From Sweltsa coloradensis (taxonomy: Eukaryota > Arthropoda > Insecta > Plecoptera > Chloroperlidae): 64,000 nt of DNA. The stretch lies in assembly GCA_024449915.1 (NCBI GenBank), contig JAMZAV010000637.1, positions 186,001-250,000 on the forward strand, written 5' to 3'. The notes beneath the pieces are model-generated. The model saw nothing but the letters and a program-made list of their open reading frames with translations, was not told the origin of the DNA and did no database searches. Position 1 is the stretch's first letter. Every line of letters starts with the position of its first letter. Shown piece by piece: positions 10,336-22,500 of the stretch. The translations under genes were made by a program, and so were the position numbers.

Positions 10336-12862
10336 CTGAAACAAGGAAACAAAATATTAGCACCACATTTCTAAATGAATTTAAAAATAACATTGTTTAA
10401 CAGCATTGTGTACGATTGGACGAAGTTCAAAATCTCAATGAAATTACCATGGGAATGCAATGATTTGAGCCAAAAATGTGCGTTCGTACTTTTCAAACTA
10501 CGCATAGTAGGCCAACATTTATCTATAAAAGATATTTTTTGTGCATACTCCAAAAGGTGATATCAATCATCGTCTAGGCCTGTGGCTTGTTTTTCACATT
10601 TTGGTCCGTTGGCCACACACAATTTTTAAATATCTGCCGAAAATTGGAATTTTATGGACTTTGAGGGCTGGCACCAAAAAAACTGTGATTTAAATGGAAA
10701 AAAGGGCTATGCACGTGAAATGGGTAATTAGTTATCTGTTGGTGGATGAAAACAGAACTGTAAGAAAATGTTGATTTCCCTCAAGGTAATTTGAAAAGTA
10801 CGAAAGTAGCCTCTGTACTCTGGCTGGACGCTGAGCATCCGCACTCAAGCCTCTTAATATCTGTCTGATTCCCAGACACATGAGTTCCAATCGGTAGGCC
10901 TAGATCGACGAGCCTACAAACTTTTTAAATAAATAACTTTTTTTGAAGACACAAAACTCATTTTCTGTGGGGGGCTTAAAAGCAAATTTGATTAATCCTG
11001 TGGACGACAATGCCATTGATGAGCAAAATGACTAGCCCACCTCTCCCTCATGGTAAACCAGAAAATTAATCAGTAGTATTTGAAATGAGGATGGCTGGTT
11101 GCCTCTATTCACCTATGGATAACACAATCTAATGTAGGCCTACGTATTATTGCCCACCAACCGATATTTTTAAGTCAAAGAAAGATGACTGAAATGTAAA
11201 TAAAAGAGGGTCTTGAATAAGAGAATTTTTTGTCTGTGGGGTGGGGGTGGGGAGGACATAATGTCCCTGTCACTGTCAGCAATATGCAAATTTTGGGACA
11301 ATAGTGTGAACACTCAGCTAGGTGCAAAACTTAATTTTGAGCGCAGAATTTTTTAAATATAAATTATATAGGCCTAGGTATTGTTTCTCTTCTACACAAT
11401 CATCATTGCCTTTCACCACCCATAAGGAAAAACAATTTTCTAAAATAACGTCTGAAGGACTAGGTACGATTTGTTTTGTCAGTCGGTACGGTACAAATAG
11501 CTATGTAGGCCTACCTAGAGTAGAGCCTAGACCGAGACCAAAAAGGCTTCAAACGCCCTGACGCCTAGGCCTACTTTTGTTGCATGGGCCAAGTCCGGAC
11601 TGGCATATATACAAACTGACCCGAGACCAGCTGAATTTGATTGATAATAATCACGGTCCAGACTGAGTTTGGCTCAGTTTAGAAGCTGCGCCAGCTTGGT
11701 AGGTTCAAACTCAAATAGGCTACCTACAGCTACCAGTACACAAGATAAACGCACACTATCTCAAATGCAAGCTCGGAGCCATATTTCTTTAGGCCTACTG
11801 TTTGCTACTGTCATCAACAACAGTTTAAGCAACAACAACCATTATATAACAGCAGTGCATTGGTGCCTGTCTTTCTCAGTGACATTGGGCCTGTAAGGTT
11901 TGCTAGCTACAATAGCCTGGCAATAGCTTCCCGTTGCCGTTACAGTTAGCACCGGGCAATGTTAAATCATAGCCAATATTCCCGTGACCGTTGCCGGGAC
12001 TCGTCCTGAGCTATTGTGCTCTGTGCATTGTCCTTAAAACCACACCTCCTTTGAGACCGCACTCCACTTTGATCTCATACAATCCAGTTGGGAATAAAAG
12101 CTTGCGATGGGACGCAGAAGAAAAGAGACTGGAATTCAGTCAGACCGGGCCATCTGGACTTCGCTAGCTCGATGGACATTACTGCCCAGTCTAGGCTAGC
12201 TACCCTAGATTATGTTACCGGTATCACTTTAACGGACACATCTAAGCCTAATGGGCTAAGGGGTTAAAAACTGCGGAAGAATGGCCACGTCTGGCGTCTG
12301 GTCAGCGGAAGTGGGAAAAAACAAAAACTACAAAACGTTTAAGCGCCTGTCCGCCGATTGAGTTAGGGCTACTCTCGCGCGAGTAACTCTCTGGGAGTAG
12401 GCCTGCACTCGTTTACATGGAACTCGCCGCCTCGCTGTCAGACGGTGAGCCAGAGCTTGTGCTCGCCTCGAAAAATGTCCAGCTTGTTCAACTTCCTAGC
12501 AAGTCGAGTTAGCGAGCGCCATTCAGAACCCATTACCATAACACGTGACCAGTGAACACCATACTAGATGGCGTTATTGTTACCTTCATTGTCTGTCGTG
12601 TGACAAGGATGGTAGGCCATAAACTCGCGCGAGCTGACAGCCGCTTTAGGTCTAACGTTTCTATTTTAATTAGTACAAAGAATTTTCAACCGAAAAAGCT
12701 AGGGGACTTGTTTGGTCGGGGGAGGGGGGGGGGGGGTGTCCAAAAGCTTTTTACAATGTTTTGTAAGGCATCGTTGGTTAGGGGGAGAGGAGAGGGAGCG
12801 CGCATGTTTTACAATATGTAGGCCTAGGCCTACTTGATAGGTCTATTTCATACACCAATGCA
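10336..12862. other. Non-coding stretch upstream of TMEM248
   Basis: I see no credible gene. It contains scattered TAGGCCTA words, a SINE-like fragment near 10912-11010 that resembles 1765-1850 and 27860-27960, and a CpG-rich patch at about 12290-12660 with CTCGCGCGAG palindromes. A G-homopolymer run lies at about 12720-12737. Confidence 0.4.
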
Positions 12863-13510
12863 CAGTGTTGGGGTCCAAGAACGCATTCTATTTTGTGAAC
12901 TTTTCAGTGAACTTAGGCATACTCTTTTTTTAAATGAATGAACTTGAACTTTTAAAAGTTCTTTCCGAGAACAAACTTTACAGTTTTAGAAAGTTCATTT
13001 GAAAGTTATTTCCGTGCATCGAGCAGCGCCGTCGACTCGCCGCCCTCGATGCTTAAAATTTAAAAACAATAACAAATCGTTGTTCCATCGTAGGCCTACG
13101 TTGGACGCACGTTATGCACTCCAACTAATTCTGAAAAAAAATCTTGGAAGCCTAAAATGCTCAGTATCTGCCATAATTTTACAAGCTGGTCGACGAGAAT
13201 GTAGTACAAATCATCAACACGATCAAAGACAGCTCAACCCTTTCGTCCGACTCAAACTCGCGAGTAGTTTGGTACTCGAACACCCCTAATGTTTTTCCAC
13301 GTGTTTTTCTTCGTTTTACGCCAGCCTTAATAGAATGATTTTTTTTTTAAAAGAACTTCTAAAAGAACGAAGTTCATATTTTAGACGAACTTGAACTTTT
13401 CAATAGGCATTTCAGGTTTTAAAAGAACTTGCTTTTTAAAAGTTCATTATTTGAGCTGTGAACTGAACTTTTGAAAAGTTCATTTTAAAGAAAGAACTGC
13501 CCCAACACTG
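12863..13510. mobile_element. Non-autonomous hAT element with 8-bp target duplication
   Basis: The ends are CAGTGTTGGGG and CCCCAACACTG, flanked by CCAATGCA at 12855-12862 and 13511-13518. Subterminal GAACTT/AAGTTC repeats occur in both orientations. No transposase is present. Confidence 0.85.
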
Positions 13511-16199
13511 CCAATGCACTTCACGCAAAACATTGCAAAAAGCATTTGGACCCACCCCAACCGAACAAGTAAGGTACCGGTACCAAAAAGAGTTTCCAGG
13601 TGGTTGTTTACATTTGGGGCCTTATTGGAATGGTCAATAATTTTTGCCAAGAATAGAAACGTTACGTTAAAGGTAGGGCTAGGCAGGTAACCTAGTAGAC
13701 CTCTAGGCCTAGGTAGGTCTAGCCTACGATTGCTTAGCCATCTGCCCCGGTGGACGCATAGACACTGCGCAGAAGAATAGGCTAGCCTAGGTAGGCCTAG
13801 GCCTTGTGAATAGAACCAGCACTAGCCCCAAGCTCAGTGGGTTCACTAGGCTTAATATCTCAGAGGCTGGGCCTAGGCAGCTGGGCCCTAGCTTAGGCTG
13901 ACCTTTTTATTGTTATCCCAGTGGCCTAGGCCTAGGCTTAGGATTGTGAATAAGTCACTAGGGGCTACTTATTATATAAGACTACGGAATGTAGGCCTAG
14001 GCTAGAGTTTCCATAAAATAAGTCGTAGGCCTAGCCTAGGGGCAAAGCCAAAGGCTGGCTGGCCATAGGGCTAGGCAGTCATAGGGGTTTCGATGAAAGT
14101 TCAACTGAAAAGTAACTGAGAACTCACTCACCTTAGAAATAATTATGGTCCATGCTTTGTTTTAGCAAATCTTTCAGAATTGGTCTACAAGAATCCCACT
14201 TCGAAATAATTACATGATAAAACTAAAGAAATAAACTGACTTGACTATCATCAGCTGGTTCCAAATCACGTTCACAAGACGATCACAACAATCACCGCCT
14301 TGCATAACTTGCAGCTACCTTCACTGACCACACCACACCACAGCCTTCCGAGGCGAGGTAAATTCAAATTTCAAAAACCTAATTAATTACCCTTTCACAT
14401 AGATAAACCTGGTTTAGGCCAAATTATCCTCAAGCCACAAACGTTTGCCATAAGTAAAGTATAAAAGTCCATAATTGATAGATTAATACCCAAAATAATT
14501 CGAATTTACAGTCCTACTTCGGAACTTTTTGGTTGTTGTGTGGTGGGGGGGGGGGGGGGAAGGAACTAGAAGACGCTCCCGGGCCGGAGACTATGATAAA
14601 ACCTTCCATATTTCCTACTCAAACCTATGACTTTCCCTTCAAAGATTTTGAAGCTTTCGTCCACCCTCCCCCCCCCCCCCAAAGAATGAAGCCTGCTCGA
14701 TGTCCCCCCCCGTCCCACCTTTACCAACTACAGCATGCATCAATGTATTTTTTACTGAAAGGTTTTAAAGTAAATTTTGGAAAACCCCTTATAAAATAAT
14801 TCTAAGGTACAATTAATATCGTGTCCATTCTCACACAAAACCAATTGCATTGTGCACTGAATGTAAAAAATCACAACTCCGTTGGTCACAACTCTTATTT
14901 TCATTTCCTGACAAGGATTGTTTCTGACAATGCTTTTGGTACCTACTCCGGAAAAAAATTTAGCCTGCGCATTCCGGATGGTCGATGTCGTATTTCACAA
15001 ACTGATGTGTAGCCTACCCTGCATTCTTACAAAAAGTTATTTTTTACGTAGGTATAAAATAAAATAATAATTATAATTATCATTATAATAATGAAACAAT
15101 ATAAATAATATGGTTAAATGCCTGACACTCAGAATCTCGAGTTGCAGTTCTTGGTACTTTTTGGAATTGCCTGTCAAAAAATAAACATATTTCGGTTGTT
15201 TTCATCCTCTGGTAGATAAGATTACAAACATCCCTTACAAACCCAATATCCTCATAAAACAGTCTGTTTTCTGTGAGTCAATAGACAATAGTCAAAAAGT
15301 TTCTGGTATTGTTTGTGTATTTCGTATGGCCAAATAGGACGAACATAAAAAATAAAAAAATCGCGTATACGAAGACAGGCATCACCTTCCTGAGTAGGTA
15401 TGCACAAACTGTTTTATCTTGATCAAAGGAAAATGAAAAGTACGAAGTAAATTTTTCAGTAAGGTTGGTGGCGTTCTTTCACTAATCATCATATGAATAT
15501 ATTAGTAATATATATATATATATATATATATATATCATAATCATATAAAACTAGTCCAGTCGTAAACATTGATACAGTAAACATAATTTCTAAAATAATT
15601 ATTTTGACGCGGATGTTCTCCAAGTGTGTCGTGGTGGCGTGGCGTGTAACGGTGTAACTTACGGCTCGCAGTTCAACTTAAGGGGAGGGTTTTGTGGCCC
15701 CAATCTTGTGTAAGTAACGTGATCAAACTCACCTTGGTAAGCACCTCAGTCGACTTGGCTTGGGCTAACGTGTGAAGTAATTGGCTGTGCTATAAGATAG
15801 CTAGCTATTTTCTCCAAAATTTTCATAAGTGGAGTGGGAAAAGTTTAAAGGCGAACACACAATAAATCATTTAACACTTTATTTGAATGTATTGCGAGTG
15901 GAATGATATGAGAATTGCTTTAATGAGCCTACGTAGTATAAATTAATTATAAACTTACGCTAACATTGTTTTAAATATAATATCTTTTTACAAAATAGTA
16001 AAATCACTAGAAACCTCTAGACTAGACTTGTTTACGTATAGGTTACTCAAAATGATAACGTTTCTTGAGTCCCATGGTACATTTTGTACCTTTAGCACTT
16101 TGGCAGTTCTATTTTGAGCATGAGGAAGCAATATTGTGGCACTGCCAGAGTTGTCTCTAGATAACATTTCATTGGCTATGGTTTTAAAACCTGTTAGCA
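13511..16199. other. Intergenic region between the sulfotransferase and TMEM248
   Basis: Positions 13680-14075 are rich in CTAGGCCTAGG words. There are G and C runs at 14544-14561 and 14669-14680 and a TA microsatellite at about 15507-15535. No other gene-like signal is visible. ORFs here are short and have no recognisable motif. Confidence 0.4.
14132..14350 (-). other. Possible TMEM248 5' UTR exon and promoter region
   Basis: The only strong donor-like site I found upstream of coding exon 1 is TCTAAG/GTGAGTGAG, with the exon edge at 14132. The stretch up to about 14350 is free of recognisable repeats. This is inference; transcript data would settle it. Confidence 0.25.
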
Positions 16200-16542
16200 T
16201 TATCTATTCTTGAAGCCCGCTTGTCGGTAGTTGCGTATGGCCTCATAAACGACGTCCTGTTCCCTCTTCAGCATTGCCTTCATGGCGGTTGTGTAGGGGT
16301 CGAAGGTGATGACTCTCCGCTTGCGTCGGTAGATTCCCTCCTTCCTCTCTATCGCACAGTCGAACTCGGACTTGCTCACGCGGAACTCGAGGAAGTCGAG
16401 GAGTTTCGAGAGCTCCAGGTCAACGTGGGTCAGCATCTCGTCGTAGAAGATGATGTGCATCGGTCCAGTGAAGTTGTAGAGCCAGTCCAGGTTCGTGTGG
16501 CGCCACGCTTGAGAGCTTGTCGGACACAAAACTGTTGCCAGT
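16200..16542 (-). CDS. Sulfotransferase last exon
   Basis: The acceptor GATTCCAG precedes 16542. The frame carrying [27 protein letters not shown] and the basic IYRRKRR stretch runs to TAA at 16202-16200. The first 30 or so bases carry WQQF in another frame. Removing one T from the TTTT run and one A from CAAG would align with the WSCD pattern, so two small insertions are suspected. Confidence 0.7.
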
Positions 16543-19500
16543 CTGGAATCAAGGACAGGGAGTAGTTTAGTCAGAGAGCGCCAGGTCCACGTGGGTCAGC
16601 ATCTCGTCGTAGAAGATGATGTGCATTTGGTCCAGAAGTGAAGCCAGTCCAGGTTCGTTGTGCGCGGCCTGGGATACTTTTAATTAACTCACTCCACAAA
16701 CCCCCCCAAACGGCAACATATTATTGAAAATTCGTGTTTTCGATTTTTAGGACCAATAACTGAACGGTCTGAACTGATTTCAAAATCCAACCTGTTAAAG
16801 TGGGCTTCTTTGGCAATTTTAAGCGAGTAATTAAAAAGTAATACCGGGCCGCACTTAGCGTTGCCCCATAGTTTGTAAGGAAAACTAGTAATATCTTTGG
16901 TGCAATTGCATTGCAGTTATCTTTAAAAATCATAGGCAGGTGCAGACTAAATTGAAGAATAAAGTAAATCGTAGTGTGATTTGAAAAATAGGTTTGAATA
17001 TTGCAAATTGAGAAACCAAAATATTTACCTTTAACATTACCATGTATTTAGGAGTCACCTTTAATGGTGGAGGTGCCGGGTACGTGAATTTTCATTTTTG
17101 GGGGTTATACCCGCCCCTAACACCCAGGGTAATGTATTAAAACCCTGAATGTGATTCGGACGCCGGGTTCCATGTTTATCGTGATGAGGGACACACGCAC
17201 AGATGGACGGACAGAAAAGTGAGCCTATTCCGTAATAACGTTACCTCCAATGTATACGCATACTTTACCTTTAGCTTTCGCAGCACGCTACACGTTATCC
17301 ATATCTTGTCCACATAATATATGTATCAACATGCGCTCGAAAGTAAGCACATTACTGTTGACCAATTAGCGATAATGAGATAAGTTTAGCACACAAATGT
17401 TAATGTAGGTTTACGGCGTTATGACCTTTAGGTTTATAACACATAATTCATTTATTGAACTGATAAAAAGATGTTTATACTGTGAACAAAAAAATTTTCA
17501 AAAATAAACACTGGAACTGGAACGTATTGCATATGGTGATCTAATTTTTAAATAGCGTACATTAATCACACTAGAAGCCGATATACAATTATTGTTCGTG
17601 CCTTATTCAGGATGAGAACCGAAGTGCCCCTTTAATGAAGTGATTAAAGAACTTTCGACGTTTTACCTTCGTACCAAGGTAAAATATTATTAAGTACATT
17701 GATATGCTCGAGGAAAGAAATTGGACATAAAACTGTTCCTTCAGGAATATCTAATTTGAATATATTTATTTTTGATTGTTTGAAAAGTAACATTGCCAAT
17801 ATTTTTCACACTTTTATTACAAAAATGAAAAGATTTATTAGGGAGAAATGCTCCCTATAAGTATCATTAGTGTACATCTGTATATGCGCGTGTCACGAAA
17901 CAAACCTAACACGACCTCCGACTGGACCATCTGTTCATTTTGTGAGTTTCGCTTTCAATTTTCGGATGAGCGTAGCGAGCGAAGCGAAGAATCTATTTCA
18001 CTACACTCGAGAAAAAAATCCGGAATGTTTTTAAAAAAAAAACTATTTGTATTTTTGTCTGTCTGTTAACACGATTCCGGCTAAACCGATACTCCGATTG
18101 CGATGAAATTTTATGGAGGCCTTCGAAATCTCTGAACTTAGAACTGCCACGTTTTGGAGCTCAATCGAGAAATTTTTTCTCATAAAAAACTCAATTTTAT
18201 GATTTTTTCGATTTTTAAAAATTTCTTCGACTTATAACACCTACATGCTTTATCCGATTGTAATGGTTTTTTCACAGAACCTTAATTATTATGAATTTAT
18301 ATGTACGTGTGATATTTGAGTGCAATTAAAAAATATTTTTTATGAAAATCGCAATTTTACAATTTTTTTCTAGTTTTTTAAAACAATTCTTTGACTAATG
18401 ACACCTACATGCTTTATTCTAGGGTAAGGATTTTTTCACGGATCCTTAATTTTATGAATTAATATATTCGTGTAAAATTTGAGCGCAATCGAATAATTAT
18501 TTCTTATGAAAATCGCAATTTTACGATTTTTTTCTTTTTTAAAATTACGATTAATAAAAAAATAAAAAAATAAAGTTAATTTTTTATTTAATTTAATTTA
18601 ATTAAAAAAATTTCTTCGACTTAGTAATAATTTTTCACAGAACAACAGAAAATCCGCATAACACATGGCAGCTCAATGCACCAATTACGCTCATCCAACA
18701 ACGCGGCGGGACTTAAGCGTTTTCCTAGTGAATATACTCCCTTATGCGTGCTGATAAAGACTAAAATGTGGATTTGACTGCATCGAAAGCCTAAACATAA
18801 TATTGTCATTATTTCAGATTATTTGCCTGGTTACTCAATTAATAAGACAGCAAGGTAGGGCAGCTTGTCTCAAGTATCTTATTAAGATTGTATCTGCATT
18901 GATGATTTAGTTGATTAACATTGGCGAAGTTAGGTTCCTTATTAGCACTTTCTCCAGAGTTTCACCGGTTCCCACTCGAACAACGAAGTTAAGCAACCTT
19001 CGGGCGTGGTCAGGGGGAGAGTGGATGAACGCTCTGCCCAGAGACACACGTATACCGCTGGCTAGAGCAGATGAGAGTTCGAGAGCTAGTGTAACGGCTT
19101 CATTCTCCTCGAAGTCTGCTCGGCAGTCCGGGTTAGTGAAGGAACCTATAATATGACCTTGACAGTCATATTATGACTGTCAAGGTTACACCGTCCTTTC
19201 GGATGAGATGTAAAGCCGTTGGTTCCCTTGGTACCTACTTTTCGAAAGGAGAAGGCTACATGCCGGTACCGGGTTTCTCCTCCTCCCTTCTATTCATACA
19301 TAATCCTCATCTATTATACTACTCATCGTCTTGAATAGCCAAAGTGCATGAAGTTACGCAATATCAAATCTCAACTTACATTTTCCTTTATTCCTCCGGT
19401 ACCTATCGGGTGAGGCGAACCCTATGTGTCCGCCACTCTGTCGGTTGAACTCTGCCTGTATTGCCGCACTGGGAGCACGGATCAACAGGATGGCCTTGGT

Positions 19501-22500
19501 GAAGGGGTTGCGCGCGAGGGGTCCCCACTCGTGCGTCTTCACTACGGACACCGACCCGTTCGACACGGACTCGGCGGGGAAGCCATTCTTCAGCAGGCCG
19601 TAGTCCTTGTAGACAGACCCCGTGTACACGCCTGCGAACATTCATGCGAGCACTGGCCTAAGTTACAGGTGAAGCGTGTATTGATTTATTTCTCTGACAA
19701 CAGGTGCATCCATCCATATCCACAAGTGTCAAATAGCGAAATCCCAATAATTGAATCTACACATTAATCACAATTTAAAACGAAAAACGTTATACAAATA
19801 AGTAAATACACGAACAAATGATAAAATAAATAAAATAACAAAAAATTGACAATAATGCAAATATAAAAAGTCACTTTTACTGAAAATCCCAGATAGAACT
19901 ATTTAACATCAAACTAAGGTTATAAAATACTAGTGAATCAAAATATGAATAATAAAAAAAACAACGAAAAAAACGATGTTTAGAACGATATCGACATGCG
20001 GAGGACTCTCGTTATCGATATTTGGACTATCACTCTTCACAGAGAAAAAAATATGCAACTAAAACGTATAATTTGTTTTCTATGTCGTGTAACACCTTTT
20101 GTGCCACAAACACATAAAAACTGTTTTTGCTGAATTTGGTTTAACATGCTACGATTTGGTGGAGGTGCCAGGTATTCTGTAGCCATACAGTTGCTACCAT
20201 GAAGGAAGGAATACAATAAGGAGACAGCAAGCGCGATCTCTATCAAGAACTGTAGTGGTTTCGAAGGTTGGTGCCGACTAAGACGGCGGCTTCGAAACAG
20301 CCGGAATTGTCTTGAAAAATTGACGATAATTTAGTTAAAAGTGGAAAGAATAAAAGATAATTTCAAATTTAATTACAGATCATTTGTGTCGGTTTTTGTT
20401 CTGGAATATTCATAGCTTAAAAGTAAACTTTGACCTCATTAGGGTTTGTGGAAGACGCTTTCCACCAATTTTTACACCTTTTGCATTTTTACACCTTTTG
20501 AAGAAATAAACGTTCTTTTGTCCAGGGGGTAATTACAACATTTACAACTTTTGTGCACCTGCTTCTTGAGGGGATGTAAAGGTAAAGGTGTAACAATGGA
20601 AATTCGCGCCAATTTCAAAAGCAACAACGTTATAATGGAGATTGTTTAATAAATAGAAGACAAAACTGGTAATAATAAAAATATATGTAATAGAATTGCA
20701 ATAAAATATACGAAGCATGTTATTGAGTGAGATATCTTCTGAAAGTGTTTGAATTGAATGACAGCTTTCAACATAACTTCGAAATTTGGTGTAAGACAAC
20801 AAAATCGTTATTTTGTCCACAGGTAAATTATTGCACTTTTTACCCCCATTTCTTATTATGTATTTTACACCTGGGTGTACCACAATTTAAGGTGGACAAA
20901 AGAACAAACCTTCTGACATATTCAATGAAGTGGTGCCGACCAAAAAGGCGGATTTAATATGGCGACGTTTCTGATAACGTCATGCATGCCCTTATGTATG
21001 TGAATCCTTCATGTCACCCTTGGTGGAGGTGCCGGGTCTTTATACGCGAGTGTGAGTACAAAACATGTCCAGCATTTCTTGCGATTCTTAACAACCCTTT
21101 TGGTCACCCATAGAATAGGGCTGCTAAATTGAAACAAATAATTGATCATTGATATTGCTATTTGATGATCTTTTTGCATGACATGGAAATTGTTGCGTAA
21201 AATCGATAATTTAATGGTTTGTCACAGCCAGACTTTATTTCTTAGTAAACTTCATCGCATTGGGTGTCATCCCATGCGAGGTTATACCCATACCGAGTGT
21301 TAGCTCATAAGGGGTGACTTTTGGAGGTACACATTTTGGGGAACACTCGTATTGCCTAGTTATAGGCAGGTTGAAGGTTTAGTTAGGGAGCTGGTCTTTG
21401 TCGCCGGAAGTGTTTAGTATTTATGGGTGGGGAGACACAAAGATGACATTTTATTCTGACACTGATGGTTGAAATTTAAAGGCAGGGGACGGGCTCGGAG
21501 TACTACGCGAGGCATTAGACAATCTTGCTCTTTAATTACCTTATTTCATCATCCTCTAAATAAAACATTTGTGTTCTTGTCGTTGTGATGCACTTGCCTG
21601 TGGCTTGTTGCAAGAGGTAGCGGATCCAGGTGTTTCCGCTACCGGGGAACGAAGCGAGAGCAACGATTGGACCGGGTGCTTCTCGAAACTTGAGTTGGCG
21701 ACACCACTGAAGACGGTTGCGTCGCGCAGTCGCCCGAATACCAGTTGGTCCCAGATCGAAGCCTCGCATACGACCGTTGGAAGTCCCACCGATATGGGAG
21801 CTCTATGAGACATAAAATATGGTATCCTACAACATGCTTCCGGTTTATGAAAAGCTACATAAATAAGGAATAAAAGAAAATATAATCTTATAAGTTATAA
21901 TATTTCATAGGATGTGGTCTACGCATAAGGGAAATAATTTTGATCATTATTAAATTTGAAAATGTTGGGTGCTGCATGAACACACACTTTCGTAGTTTAA
22001 ACAAAGATAATGATTATAATAGCGAAATGGCGGCTAGCACTATCATGACTGTAACTAGCGGTGCGGATGGATGGTGGCAAAGCAGCCATGTTGCTGTTCT
22101 TTGATTTGTCAGAGATTAGGTGCCTAGTCTTATTTCTCAGGACCTCTATATGTAGATAGTTGAAACATACCAAGTCTAATATTTTGTACAAATTCAGATA
22201 GGAGGAAGATAAGAAAATAATAATTGCTATATAATTAGAAATATACGAAGCGGAGGATTGAGGAGTTTACGGTCTCAAACAAAATATTTCATAAAGATAG
22301 AGATTGACAAAGATTTGGTTGTTCAAGAAACTATACAATAAGTTAAAATCGAACAGTCACGAAACGAAAGAAAAAAGATGTTTGCCCACCTTTCCAAATG
22401 AGGAATGTTGATCGAGGGTGACCGTAGACAGCAGGAGAATGCCAACCAGATAGACAATTAGGAGTAGACCAAGAGCGCACACTCGTCCACGGTGCAAGTG

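Noticed and set aside
16221..16565. 114-codon plus-strand ORF opposite the sulfotransferase exon
   Set aside because: It is the antisense shadow of a GC-rich coding exon whose minus frame carries conserved motifs.
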